This document shows, in pieces, positions 1 through 9,620 of a DNA stretch of 64,000 nucleotides; the first letter of the stretch is position 1; every line of letters starts with the position of its first letter. Under the pieces are notes generated by a model, which did not search any database, was not told where the DNA came from, and saw only the letters and a list, made by a program, of their open reading frames with translations. This DNA comes from Aradus depressus. Lineage: Eukaryota; Arthropoda; Insecta; Hemiptera; Aradidae. Position numbers and translations under genes: made by a program. The DNA is taken from assembly GCA_963662175.1 (NCBI GenBank), contig OY759225.1, positions 17,967,601 through 18,031,600 on the forward strand, in the 5' to 3' direction.

Positions 1-395
1 AGTATACAATTACCTCAACTATTCTGTTATTTTTCTTCTTTAGGATAACTCAATAAATATTAGTTTTTTTTTTCACTTATAACATATTTTATAACCACTA
101 ACACAGTCACTTGAATTTTCGAAATTGATCTAATAGGACCTGTAGACCTGTTAGGAACAGCGTATCACACCGAACTGGGTGGCAGTTGGAAGTGTTTCCT
201 GCATAGCCGGATGTGTATGTCGTCTTGTCTATTGGACCGTAAACACATAACATTGAACACAGTCGACTAACACACAGTGAGAATACAACACGTAACTATG
301 AATTGTAACATAGACTGCTTCATAGGTTGATATCATAGGAAAATATTTCATAATATCACTTTGATAGGTAAAACGAATTGAGGTTATAGTTAATT
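1..395. other. AT-rich sequence, nothing recognised
   Basis: No ORF, splice pattern, TIR or known repeat could be recognised here. Confidence 0.5.
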
Positions 396-535
396 GTGAC
401 TCATGCCCGTGGTTTAACTTCGAGGTCATACCGCCTACTACCAGAGCTCTCACTTGTCTGGTGGACATAAGCCCGACTGTACAATAGGATAACTTAAATT
501 TTGCCTGAACTAATTTTTTATTTATCTAGGGACCG
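396..535 (-). mobile_element. SINE-A fragment (3' body)
   Basis: Diverged minus-strand piece of SINE-A. It shows the reversed tail-proximal words GACTCATGCCCG, GAGGTCATACCGCC, CTACTACCAGAG and GTGGACATAAGCCCGACT. The tRNA-like head is missing, and the (TTAGG)n end has decayed. Confidence 0.8.
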
Positions 536-576
536 CCATATTAGCTGCTGCTGAACTTCACATACACGTTTCATTT

Positions 577-1003
577 TTGCCGCGTTTACATTATGTAGCA
601 AAGCAGCTATTTAGCTAAGAGTAAAAAGAGCTACATATATGTATACCCACTCAAATTCAGTCAACAGGTTCTTAATTTTTTCAATTTCGCAACACACTGC
701 AACAAGGGACTACTTCACTGCTTGAGAGCAAACACACAACTGACGAGCGTCTTCGGGTGACAGCTATATAGCTGTGCTACAACAAAACACGCGCTTCCAG
801 CCCGGCTATATACCTCAGCTGCATAGTTCCCTTTGACCTTACCGACAACCGATGGGAAACTCATTTCCAGCTATAGAGCTCTAGAATTGAACTATATAAC
901 CGGACTATTTAGCTGTTTTCGGGTGGCGTTTTCAAAAACTTGTAGCACAGCTACATAGCTCGGCTATATAACTGTTTTGCTGCATATTGTAAACGCGGCA
1001 TAA
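577..1003. mobile_element. MITE-like element with about 40-bp terminal inverted repeats
   Basis: The left end reads TGCCGCGTTTACATTATG, followed by AGCAAAGCAGCTAT. The right end is its inverse, ending in GTAAACGCGGCATAAC. The interior holds repeated palindromes of the type AGCTATATAGCT. There is no coding capacity, so this is probably a non-autonomous DNA transposon. The superfamily is not assigned and target duplications are unclear. Confidence 0.6.
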
Positions 1004-1079
1004 CACTATAACACCATCTCACACAAATCAAAAAATGGTGCAACACATTCATTTGAAGACTTACATGGAACCCTCATAC

Positions 1080-1182
1080 ACTTCTCACACGATACACGCT
1101 GAACCGTCGACTCAAAATACTCTATGGACTTCTAAATAGACGATCAAAAATAGACATGACACAAAAACGGAACTGTTACCCT
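1080..1182 (+). pseudogene. Jockey-type LINE reverse-transcriptase C-terminal fragment
   Basis: The plus strand translates to a short piece resembling the thumb region of Jockey LINEs (LNRRLKILYGLLNRRSKI, then TQKRNCYP). The minus-strand RT remnant at 21112-21726 has the matching LLHRHSKLPLTQKRNCY. The fragment stops abruptly where a SINE-A piece begins, so it is a truncated remnant. Confidence 0.6.
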
Positions 1183-1286
1183 TAAGTCTTTAACGAGAAC
1201 CTGACATCGCACAGGCTTTGGACCATCGCTTAATGTCTTATCCAAAGGACAGAGTGCTCAAGGTTTTTTCACCTCCCAGAAAAAAA
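1183..1286 (-). mobile_element. SINE-A fragment (middle)
   Basis: Reversed SINE-A middle section with TCTTTAACGAGAACCTGACA, ACCATCGCTTAA and AAGGACAGAGTGCTCAAG. It is diverged and bounded by the LINE fragment on its left. Confidence 0.75.
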
Positions 1287-1889
1287 TCCCCCTCATCCCT
1301 GATGACATTCGCTTGAAAACCGACAAACTGCTGGTAGCTTCCAACGCCAACGCCAATCGTCCTCCCCCATTGGACAACTCGTCTTGCACTACCCTACTTA
1401 ACGTTGATTGAACACCCTTCAAAAATTTCCTCTAAAAGACTATATAAATGAAAATCCAAAAATCCCTGAATGCGGAAAATAATAAAAAAATTGATCCTTC
1501 ACTTTCATCTTAGAAGTATTTCGGAAGAAATATAAGAAACCATTTTTCGATGGTAAAGAAAAGAAAAAAATGAGAGAAAAAGTTTCCCCAACATTAAAGA
1601 GGGGGGCCACAAATGCTGAATATTGTAATGGGTTTTTTGAAGTTTGGCAAAGTCAAATCTTAGATAGAACCAATTCTTTGTTTTGTTGGATCCAGATATT
1701 TCCATTCTTTTCAATCTCAACCCAGAACAGCTTCCATTATTCAAAAAGTTTTAGATATTTAATTTTTCGATTAAACTATTATGAGAATCATGGCATTTTT
1801 TCAGCTAGATAAATGGAACGAAAGAGCAAAACGTTTTAGTTGAAAATTCTTATTACTAAAAACATTCCTATTACATAATAATATATATC
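1287..1889. other. AT-rich sequence, nothing firm
   Basis: The ORFs here overlap on both strands and look like chance. The first 130 bases could continue a degraded LINE end, but no motif supports that. Confidence 0.4.
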
Positions 1890-1949
1890 TCACAGGATGT
1901 CAAATATAAGATAGTCTGACGTCTTACAGATTTTTATTGGTAGTAATAG

Positions 1950-1982
1950 CTAGCCGGCTTTCGAGGTTTCCCTCATCATCAT
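1950..1982 (-). ncRNA. Hammerhead-like motif, inverted terminal copy
   Basis: Reverse complement of the motif at 2546-2585, with the GAGG-GAAA-CCUC stem-loop followed by GAAAGCC intact. The first base of the CUGAUGA box reads A instead of C, so this copy looks broken. Confidence 0.4.
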
Positions 1983-2061
1983 GACGGGGGTGGCTGGTGT
2001 GTTCTGCCGTATCTCCCCAGACTCTCTGAGAAATTATCTCAGGTAAATAAATAGAGATGAT

Positions 2062-2370
2062 GTGAATGTGGGTTTCAAAAGTAGGACTTCTCTGAAGGGG
2101 ATGCTCTCAAAAACCAAAGATCGTGTGGACCTCCCTGACAAATCTGGCGTGTACAGGATTAATTGTAAAGACTGTGAGTGTTTTTATGTTGGGCAGACAG
2201 GCCGGAAGCTGAGGACTAGAGTGAGGGAGCATTTGAGGAGGGGCGACGAGTCCCCCCTCTTCAACTCTAGAGAGGGGATGGGAGGTTTGTCCAGTCTCAC
2301 GTACACCGTTCTCCCAGTTGTGACTCAGATGGTGGACATAACTCGTCTGTCCCCATCCATGATATTTTAA
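2062..2370 (+). pseudogene. Penelope-like GIY-YIG endonuclease fragment
   Basis: A 102-codon ORF. After a short linker (residues 1-26) comes a GIY-YIG module: GVYRINC near residue 29, then FYVGQTGRK, then TRVREH. This spacing and the phrase YVGQTGR are typical of the C-terminal endonuclease of Penelope-like retroelements, which nicks target DNA for insertion. The upstream sequence (FKSRTSLKGMLSKTKD) also fits the RT-to-GIY-YIG linker of that family. The reading continues only about 45 residues past TRVREH, and the normal C-terminal tail is not recognisable. The RT domain is missing upstream, so this is a dead 5'-truncated copy. The ATG is probably internal to the original protein. Confidence 0.85.
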
Positions 2371-2545
2371 ATTGTTAATGTTTTAGATTGTTATTTATTT
2401 ATTTTTATTATATTATTTAGTTCTATTCAAAAAATTTTAATTTTTTATCAGGTATGTTTAATCAAAAATTGTGTTTTCAATTTAATTATTCATCTTTCCT
2501 ATTTATATTACATATTATATTATGGATGGTTATTTTGTAGACTGC
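2371..2545 (+). other. AT-rich 3' UTR of the Penelope-like element
   Basis: Low-complexity T/A sequence between the GIY-YIG frame and the terminal repeat. No ORF. Confidence 0.5.
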
Positions 2546-2585
2546 CTGATGATGAGGGAAACCTCGAAAGCCGGCTAGCTATTAC
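2546..2585 (+). ncRNA. Hammerhead-like motif at a Penelope-like 3' end
   Basis: CCTGATGA-T-GAGG-GAAA-CCTC-GAAA-GC...GC-TA. This resembles the hammerhead core (CUGANGA, stem II, GAAA, short stem III, UH site). One extra base lies between CUGAUGA and stem II, and no good stem I could be drawn by eye. Hammerheads are known from Penelope-like elements, but catalytic activity here is only inferred. Confidence 0.45.
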
Positions 2586-2735
2586 TACCAATAAAAATCT
2601 GTGAGGTCAGACTATCTTATATTTGACATCCTGTGAAATAATAACTTCTCACTACATCAGCCATTTTCATATTAATAATATATACATAATAGGATATATA
2701 CATATACTATAACAACATAGAATATTTATAATATA

Positions 2736-2990
2736 TGGCCAAATATGCAATGGAGAGGACTGGAAACGGTCATCAGGCTGAGAAGACTCAGGTGGGCCAG
2801 GATGGGCGAACATGAGATCTCGAGGAAGACGATGTCGGACCGGCTTTACGGAACAAGACGCGTAGGGAGGCCGATGCTGAGGGGAAAGGATGGTGTGGTG
2901 AATGATGCCTGCTTGGAGTCCGACACTGGAGAGCAGCTGCACAAAACAGAGATATCTGGCGGACACTGTTGGAGAAGGCCTTGACTCACT
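2736..2990 (+). pseudogene. LINE C-terminal domain remnant
   Basis: The ORF has the well-known end signature of insect endonuclease/RT LINEs: RLRRLRWARMGEHEI, then GTRRVGRPMLR, a D-G-V-V-N-D segment, and in a shifted frame the W-R-x-LLEKA ending. The consensus has RW.GHV.RM, but GHVA is deleted here, and a second frame change follows VNDACLE. No upstream RT is present, so this is a 5'-truncated copy. Confidence 0.75.
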
Positions 2991-3269
2991 AGTGCGTTGT
3001 CACGCCACTCTCAATGATTGAAAATAGAGTTTCTGCACAGCAACTTTTTGTTTAATAGTTACAATTATAATATCATTATTTTATTTTTTATTAAGTTATT
3101 ATTAATTTCCTAATTTATTTAATTTATATTTATTTATTTTTATTTCATTTTTTTTGTTACTTATATTTTGTTAATTGTGACCAAGAACGTCCCAAAATAT
3201 CGTCACGAAGATGGACGTTTTGGGAGAATAATAAAATTTAAAGTATAATAAAAAAAACTACTTATTATA
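2991..3269. other. AT-rich sequence with a degraded motif remnant
   Basis: Around 3180-3235 the words GACCAAGAACGTCCCAAAAT and TCGTCACGAAGATGG match the 3' half of the hammerhead-like motif at 37203, but the CTGATGAAGGGAC part is deleted. Confidence 0.4.
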
Positions 3270-3500
3270 GTCAGTTATTATTACTCATGCCTGGGCTCTA
3301 ACTACGAGCTCATATCGCCTACTACCTGAGAGCACTTTCGTCGCCTTTATGAGCCCGACTCTACTGTGAGAGTCCTGACTTTTGACTCCCCAGGTTTACA
3401 CATCTAGAGAGAGGGTCTTTAACGAGTACCTGACGTCTTACAGGGCTCAACATATTCTCCGAAGAACGGCGTGCTCAAGGTTTTTTCAACTCCCAAAAAA
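3270..3500 (-). mobile_element. SINE-A, diverged and lacking its head
   Basis: Reversed SINE-A body: ACTCATGCCTGGGCTCTAAC, GAGCCCGACTCTACTG, TCTTTAACGAGTACCTGACG and GGCGTGCTCAAGG. It ends near AACTCCC, before the tRNA-like head. Confidence 0.85.
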
Positions 3501-3589
3501 GCCAAAAAAACTTCAGAGCTTCCACACTCCTATCTATTGTATTTATTAGTATTATTTTTATTATAATTTTATTGTTATTATTTCTTGAG

Positions 3590-4500
3590 TTGAGAATACA
3601 TGAAATTTCTTATGAAAACTCCGAAAATTTCGAACCGATTTCATAACTTCTCCTATACTTCGTATAGCTGTAAAATGTGTAAAAGTTCTTGGTTCTCTCT
3701 TGAAATCAGAATTAATATGTTACTTTCAAAGTAATAATTGAAATGTATTTTGTTGTTTCTCAGCTTGAGGATTTATAGTTCTCCAAGCAAGTACTAGAAA
3801 CTTTGGATACTTGGAACTTGGATTCCAAATCTTATAAGATAAAACTTCGTATTTGATTTCAAAAGTTAGTCAAAAACTTTGAGAACATGAATGGAGAACT
3901 TTTAGACATCAAGTAAACATCCGACTTTTTTTGAAAATTTGTAAAAGAAGTATTATAACTTCGTCTTTCCAAGTAATAAAACAGAAAACGTCATGATGAA
4001 TCACCGACAATGTACTTCCCCAGTACGAATAAATCGATTATGTTGAACTAAAACATCAATAGTTGTCTTATAATGTGGATTCTGGATCCTTATACTAAAT
4101 TTTCTATCGATACATTCAGTTTATACGAGACCCTCTCTCCCCTATTCCCTCTTTCCCAACGGACGATTTCGCGGAAAATCAGTGAATGCTAATAGAAATA
4201 AAAGACGTTGTCTTTTAAAATGGATCTAAGTTAGCACATGTGACATTTTCATTTGAAATTTCAAGTACATAGCTACCACATTTTGCTGTCAGAGCTTGGT
4301 AGTTTCGATAGCATAAACTGATCAAAATATATTCAAAAGGCCTTGAACCGCGAAAACTCGATCTCGGGTTTTTGTATGATAACAATACTTCCTAATTCTA
4401 TAAATATAAGAGAATAAAAATAAAAAATGGTATAATAATTGAAAAATATGTTGAAAAAATAATTTTAAAAAGTCGGTTGGTCACCGGAAATGTACCTACT
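3590..4500 (+). repeat. Rep-C dispersed repeat, about two degraded units
   Basis: Rep-C is recognised by CCGATTTCATAACTTCTCC-TATACTTCGTATA, then further on CACCGACAATGTACTTCCCC with AATAAATCGATTATGTTG, and the spacer TTCTATCGATACATTCA. The same words recur at more than ten places in this window. No coding capacity was seen, and this copy is diverged and interrupted. Confidence 0.65.
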
Positions 4501-4589
4501 TCCACAGCACGAATTAATCACATAAATTTAGTTATTCATTTATATATTTTCTATTTATTTATTTAGACTTTTTTATTCATTTTCGCACC

Positions 4590-4650
4590 TTGGGACCTGA
4601 TGAAGGGACGTAAGAACATTCCGAAACATCGATGGGATAAAGACACTTCC
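4590..4650 (+). ncRNA. Hammerhead-like motif, second type
   Basis: ACCTGATGA-A-GGGA...TTCC-GAAA-CATCGATGGG. The layout is as at 2546-2585: box, one extra base, a stem, then GAAA, but the stem sequence differs. The downstream sequence is AT-rich with no ORF. Probably the 3' end of a Penelope-like element. Confidence 0.4.
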
Positions 4651-4909
4651 GAAAAGTTTTTTGAAAAATAGTTATCTTAATTTTTATTAAATTGAAAAAT
4701 GTGTCTACTTATTATAAATTTATTTATATATTTATTTTTTTTTATACTCATATATTTTTAAGTATTTATTTATACACTTTTTATTAATTTCATTTTACTT
4801 TTTTTAATAGTTTTGTTATTACTACTAATCAGTGTGTTAGACCCAAGTAGTTATAAATCTAATATATAAGCTATCTTAATGTATAAATTCTTTTGACGTA
4901 TCCTATTAC

Positions 4910-4965
4910 CATGTATTGGTTTAACGGAAATAAATTTATTATTATTATTATTATTATTATTACAG
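4910..4965 (+). repeat. (TTA)n microsatellite tail of a LINE-like end
   Basis: The words TTTAACGGAAATAAA are followed by about nine TTA units. The same TTTAACGGAAATAAA word with ATTATTATCA occurs at 41466. This suggests the 3' terminus of a non-LTR element ending in a microsatellite rather than poly(A). Confidence 0.5.
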
Positions 4966-4989
4966 TATTTTAATCGATTCCTTTGATTT

Positions 4990-5280
4990 CGTTCGGCCGG
5001 TTCCTCTGAAAATTCGTAAGTATCATCCCTATAAGTTTTTAAATTTACAAATAAAATTTTGTGCCGATAAATTTATTAGAACGGCTGTTATTATAAATTT
5101 TGTGTTAAGTCTTCCTCTTCCCTTTGGCCGAATTGGTTGAAAATGTATATTTATCGTTCTTTTAGTGTTGTGGATAAATATATAAAATTTCGTGTTGATA
5201 CATTATTCTATCATGAAGACACATACACAGACAAATGAATACAGATTGCATAACTTCCCCTATACTTAGTATATAATTAA
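4990..5280 (+). repeat. Rep-C copy
   Basis: Contains TTTGTGCCGATAAATTTATT, TTGGCCGAATTGGTTGAAAA, TTTCGTGTTGATACATTATT and CATAACTTCCCCTATACTTA in the usual Rep-C order. Confidence 0.7.
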
Positions 5281-5283
5281 TAA

Positions 5284-5810
5284 TTATATAATAAAAATAC
5301 CTTTGATATATGTTGGAAGGAAGTACGATTGATAGGGACTAATAATTACGAGTGAGAAATGTGGAATAGAACGCGAAGTACCCAGCTTGAATCCTGAGGA
5401 CGGACTGGGGGCAACGGAGTTCTGATCTTCAGGGGACATGCGCTTATCATCCTGGATGAGAGGATCCCCATAGTGGGATGGAATTGAGAAATATATATGA
5501 TCTGACTTTCTTATGCCAACCACTTTTTTACACAACGGACGTCACTTTTTGATTTTTAGTCAAATCGGTTAAAGGGAAGGGGGTGACTAAGTGGGAGACT
5601 AAACCCAAAAACTTAAATATCTGATTTTATAATATAAGTATCGACGTGAAGTTTTATATATAAATTATAAGGACAAAACTATAATTTTTAGCGGAATCGA
5701 CCGAATGGAAGGGATGACCAGAGAAAGCGAAAACAAGTCAAAAACTCCGATCGACACGGAATCTAGACCGACGACATTTTAAGTTAGTGAGTCAGTAGAT
5801 CACTAGTCTA
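5284..5810 (-). other. Unclassified sequence with a Rep-C-like right half
   Basis: An 83-codon minus-strand frame spans 5284-5535 but matches no domain, so it is not called a gene. The segment ends near TTCTTATGCCAACCAC, a word shared with 7970, 18320 and 51660 (Rep-D). The right half repeats Rep-C words such as AAATCGGTTAAAGGGAAGG. Confidence 0.4.
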
Positions 5811-5819
5811 GTAGGTGAT

Positions 5820-6230
5820 TAAAAAAAAAACACACATTAAAATTATTAATATATTAAAAAATCAATTATTATTATTTGTATAATAACAGCTGTTAGGAGT
5901 TGAGAAGTAAATTAAATAGTGAATAAATATACAAAGAAGAACTAGTCGAGTTTTGTTTAAGAACGAATGGGAAACATAAGACGACGAACAGCTGTTCTAA
6001 AGCTGTGAAACAGTCTAACTTGTGTTGTGGAAATGGACAGTCTAGAGAGAGAAGGTGTAGTGAACCAGTCTGATTGAGAGAAGATGTAGGAGTCAGAATA
6101 ACAGTGAAGTAAATGCGCAAAGGTACTTTTATTTATTTATATGTTCATATGCCCAAAATAACATTGAATTAAAGAATGGCCACAATATTTAAAAAGAAAA
6201 GAGACTAAAGTAAATGTAGAAATTAGTTTG
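5820..6230 (+). repeat. Rep-R, first half
   Basis: Near-identical to 37785-38185 and, reversed, to 35640-36005. Shared words are AGTGAATAAATATACAAAGA, GTGGACAGTCTAGAGAGAG and CACAATATTTAAAAAGAAAA. No coding support; the 75-codon minus frame is a by-product of the repeat. Confidence 0.75.
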
Positions 6231-6444
6231 TAAGATTTTTATTGAGTACAAAATTTAGTACGAGAATTTAGGAGCCCCTATGTAAATCAACTATTGAATA
6301 TTAGCAGTAATGGTCGACTGGTTTTGGAGCAGGTGCAAAAAGTGATTCACCGACGACTTTTTCATCACTTGTGATAATTAAAGAAATACAATTTTAAATT
6401 ATAAATAAAATAATAATTAATAATAAATAAACAAATAAATAATA

Positions 6445-6796
6445 GAGGGCGCCGGTAGCTCAGTGGTATGCGTGCTTGCCTCCTGAGCTCAAGAACGTGG
6501 GTTCGTAACCCGACCGAGGCCCTTAGTTAATTTTATCTGGGAGGTAAAATGAACTTAAGCACGCCGTCCTTCGGATGGGACGTTAAGCGATGGTCCCGAG
6601 CCTGTACGATGTTAGGTACTCGTTAAAGACCCCTGCCCTAGGTGAATAAAAATTTAGGGTAGGCAAAATTTAGGACTCCCACAGTAGAGTCGGGCTCATG
6701 TCCACCAGAGTGACGAATGAGCGCTCTGGTAGTAGGCGATATCACCTCGTAGTTAAAGCCCGGGCATGAGTCATAAAACCTAACCTAACCCTAACC
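6445..6796 (+). mobile_element. SINE-A, full length (reference copy)
   Basis: SINE-A begins GAGGGCGCCGGTAGCTCAGT. Its first 75 bases look like a tRNA, with Pol III A box TAGCTCAGTGGTA and B box GGGTTCGTAACCC. The body is about 250 bases (GGAGGTAAAAT, AAGCACGCCGTCCTTCGG, GAGCCTGTACGATGT, GACTCCCACAGTAGAGTC, GAGCGCTCTGGTAGTAGGCG, AAAGCCCGGGCATGAG). It ends ATAAAACCTAACCTAACCC, a run of the CCTAA pentamer. It has no ORF and depends on a LINE for movement. Confidence 0.92.
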
Positions 6797-6824
6797 AAAT
6801 AAATAATAAAATAAAATAAAATTA

Positions 6825-7190
6825 CCACATTTTCTGTAGAAATCACAGCTAGTCTACTAAATTTGGATTTCTACAGTAGTTTCCAAAAAGGGCCGTAAAA
6901 AAATATCGAAAGTTCAAGACGTACAATTTTGAAGAAAGTGGACGTATTAAAAAAAAATTAAATTAACAAATTTTTCATTTGGATTCTTCTAAATATAATA
7001 ATGAGACGCCATACTGTTTCTTTTCAAAAATGTTAAATCTAATTCAAAGGTATAAATTATCTTACTGGGTTCCCAGGTAAATGAATAGCATAGAATAAGA
7101 GAACAAATAGTAGGTTTATTTACCTAAACCTATATTATAAATAAAATCAAAATATCAATATCAAATAAAAAAAATCAAATTACGTATTGT
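6825..7190 (-). repeat. Rep-R, second half, inverted relative to the first half
   Basis: Reverse complement of 38190-38560: ATAATAATGAGACGCCATAC, AAAGGTATAAATTATCTTAC and GGTTTATTTACCTAAACC. At 37785-38610 the two halves follow each other in one orientation, whereas here the second half is flipped. A SINE-A copy sits between them. Confidence 0.7.
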
Positions 7191-7194
7191 TGCC

Positions 7195-7395
7195 CTCATA
7201 GGGTTTTGGTCACACATATATAATTTCGTGTCGATACATCTATTCTATCAGAAGTTATCATATGCACACACACACATATACAATTGTTTTTTGGAATTGG
7301 AATCTAGAGGTTGGAAAACATGAAATTCCGTTAAAAACTCAGTATCGAATTTTTGGACGATTACATAACTTCCCCTATAATTCCTATAGTTTAAT
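7195..7395 (+). repeat. Rep-C copy
   Basis: Contains TAATTTCGTGTCGATACATC, TATTCTATCAGAAGTTATCA, GAAATTCCGTTAAAAACTC and CATAACTTCCCCTATAATTC. Its CACACACACATATACA stretch is the small repeat usual at this point in the family. Confidence 0.7.
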
Positions 7396-7435
7396 GAAAA
7401 GCGTACTTGAGATCTCGGATTCAAAACTCGGCTTC

Positions 7436-7578
7436 TTATCTGGGAGGTGAAAAAACCTTAAACACACTGTCCTTCGAATGAGACATTACCCCTATCCTAG
7501 ATAGCTAAATCCCGATAGGCAATATTTAGGAATTCCACTGTAGAAGGCTCCTGTGTCCCAAGCCCGGGCATGAGTCAC
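7436..7578 (+). mobile_element. SINE-A fragment with an internal deletion
   Basis: Starts at TTATCTGGGAGGTGAAAAAA. The tRNA-like head is absent and much of the middle is lost, and it ends at AAGCCCGGGCATGAGTCAC. Confidence 0.8.
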
Positions 7579-7589
7579 ATTATTCTTAT

Positions 7590-8036
7590 CGAGAAAGCCT
7601 AGCAATGTATCGTACAGGTAAATTTTTCATTAAATTATCATACTACATATCATATGATGATTTTTAATTTAAGTACATTAAGTTATAATATGAGAGGGTG
7701 AAAATTAGCATATATATACATAATACATAAGGTAGTGAGATGAGACCCCCTCCTGTATGTAAATACATAATTTATGTAACTGATGGCATGTGTAACATCA
7801 GTATAGCTCAGCTATAAACCCCATCAGGACAGAACTGGCTTTCTTTGATAAGGGCACTTTGATACCGGTCCATTAAATTGTGATTTTCGGAAGAGGAGGC
7901 CTATAGGACCATCTCTATATACGCTGGGCTAATGGCCTAAATTTTTACTTATGTCCATAACAGGACTTTCTTATACCAACCACGATTTTACTGATCACTC
8001 TCCTCATCTTCCTAATAGAAATTTTTCACTTCATAA
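7590..8036. other. AT-rich sequence, nothing firm
   Basis: No ORF or structure was recognised. The end (CTTTCTTATACCAACCACG, then CAGATCACTC-like words) is a Rep-D piece. Confidence 0.4.
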
Positions 8037-8039
8037 GAA

Positions 8040-8335
8040 ATTTTTTTTTGTTTTCTTTTTTATTTTACAAATAGATATTTACTACTGTATAAAGAAATAA
8101 ATATAACAAGCAAATGTGCTGAGAGAGGGGATAAATCACCCAGTGGTGACATTCCCTAGTCACTGATTTACTCTCATTTGTAACTAATCACTGTCACTGT
8201 CACTGCTGTTTAGTCTCTGGGCCATTAACGCTTAAGTCGTCGTAAGGGAACGTGTGGCACGGACTAGAGGATTATTGTGGGAACAAAGAGGGGAAAATAA
8301 TTTTTTATACCTGGATTTAGCGACTTCGGTGACAA
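8040..8335 (-). mobile_element. Jockey-type LINE 3' end, short copy
   Basis: Starts with a T run (the reversed poly-A tail), then the 3' UTR words ACAAATAGATATTTAC and TAAATATAACAAGCAAATG, then the reversed end of the RT frame (GCCATTAACGCTTAAGTCG, GAGGATTATTGTGGGAAC). It is the same family as 22376, 50163 and 56716. Confidence 0.75.
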
Positions 8336-8404
8336 CCTTAAACCTTAATTTCTGCAGTAATTTCGAAAAGGGCCCTAAAAAATATCGAAAGTTCAAGGGT
8401 TATT

Positions 8405-8815
8405 TTATTTGTAACTAATCACTGTCAGTGTTGCTGCTAAGAAGGTCTCAAAGCTATTGATGCTTAAGCCGTCGTTGGGGAAGTATGGCAGATCGGACTA
8501 GAGGATTATTGTGGGAACTAAGAGAGAAAAATAATTTTTTATACATAGATATAGCAACTTCAGTGACAAAAGGTACGTTAAGGTCAGTTTGAAGAGTTTT
8601 GTTTAAAACGTAATAAGGGGCATTGGCTATTGTACGAAGGATTTTGGATTGAAAGGATTGGAAACGCTGGAAAGCCTTGGCAGAACCCCAGAGTTAAGTC
8701 CGTAAGTCCACATAGGTTTGAGTAGGTACTGCGTTGTATATAAGTCGTTTTATTTTCAAAGTTAATTTGGATCTATAGTCTAGCGGTCTTCCATTAATTC
8801 CTGTATCAAAGAATT
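8405..8815 (-). pseudogene. Jockey-type LINE RT C-terminal remnant, second copy
   Basis: A second partial copy of the same LINE end lies directly beside the first, separated by a 57-bp Rep-R scrap (8342-8398). Reversed coding words include CCGTCGTTGGGGAAGTATGG (the RLKRQWPRDLL-type C-terminus region) and TTGGCTATTGTACGAAGGAT. Indels break the frame. Confidence 0.7.
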
Positions 8816-9055
8816 TGAGAAAGGAAAAGGGATATGTTATAAAGTGATTAATTTATAGTGGTAAATTAATAATAAAAACAATTTTTAAAATTAATTTCCT
8901 ACAAAAATATATTGTGCGTTCTTTGGAGCGGGACACCAAGGCTATTAGAAATGTATTAAAAAACAAAACTGATAAATTTTATTGCATATAAACAGATTCC
9001 GAAATTTTTTTCTTATTTTGGCCAAAATCGAATCAGATCTAATCAGATCGAATCA
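8816..9055. other. Unassigned AT-rich spacer
   Basis: No recognisable element. Confidence 0.4.
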
Positions 9056-9261
9056 AATCGCCTACTACCAGAGCGCTCTTTCGTCTCTCTGGTGGACATG
9101 GGCCCGAGTACCTCACATCGTACAGGCTCGGGATCATCCGAAGGACGGCATGCATAAGTTGTTTTACCTCCCAAATAGAATAAGCTAAGGGCCTCGGCCG
9201 GGTTTTGAACCCGCGATCTTGAGCTGAGTAAGCAAACACGCAAACTTCCGGCGCCCTCTTT
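9056..9261 (-). mobile_element. SINE-A with an internal deletion
   Basis: Reversed copy. The tail-proximal CTACTACCAGAGCGCTC and the head (GTTTTGAACCCGCGATCTTGA, CCGGCGCCCTCTT) are present, but about 100 bases of the middle and the TTAGG tail are missing. Confidence 0.85.
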
Positions 9262-9339
9262 ATACTAACAATGTAAGAAAGTAAACAAGACAAAAATTCA
9301 TTTACCAGCTTAACATTCAGTCCTACATTATTACTTTCT

Positions 9340-9620
9340 CAGCTATGTGAAGTATAGGGAAAGTTATGTAATCGGTCAGAAATTCGAAGTTAAGTTTTCA
9401 CCATAATTTAAAAAATGAAAAAAAAAAACATTTATGTATCTCCGTGAAACTGTGAACCCGATAACTCCCTTCAGAACCAACTTATAGACATGATATTTTA
9501 TATGTGTATCCAGAAACCCCTAAAGACGACACCTATTGAATTTCAGCCAAATCGGCCAAAGGGTCGGGGGATTAGAGGGGAGGCTTAACTAACGAACTCT
9601 AATAACTGCCGTTGTAATTA
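9340..9620 (-). repeat. Rep-C copy
   Basis: Reversed: GTGAAGTATAGGGAAAGTTA, TGTAATCGGTCAGAAATTCG, CAGCCAAATCGGCCAAAGG and ATAACTGCCGTTGTAATTAG. Confidence 0.7.

Larger units (their letters stand above)
1890..2636 (+). mobile_element. 5'-truncated Penelope-like element with inverted terminal copies
   Basis: About 90 bases at 1890-1980 are nearly the perfect reverse complement of 2548-2636 (shared words GATGTCAAATATAAGATAG and AGCTAGCCGGCTTTCGAGG). Between them is a GIY-YIG endonuclease ORF reading plus. Penelope-like elements combine RT with a C-terminal GIY-YIG domain and are often found with an inverted extra copy of the terminal repeat, which is the architecture seen here. The RT domain itself is absent. 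A further copy of the end lies at 17266-17340. Confidence 0.8.

Noticed and set aside
6450..6525. SINE-A and SINE-B heads as functional tRNA genes
   Set aside because: They have A and B boxes but poor acceptor and anticodon stems, recur dozens of times and continue into a conserved non-tRNA body. They are tRNA-derived SINE promoters.
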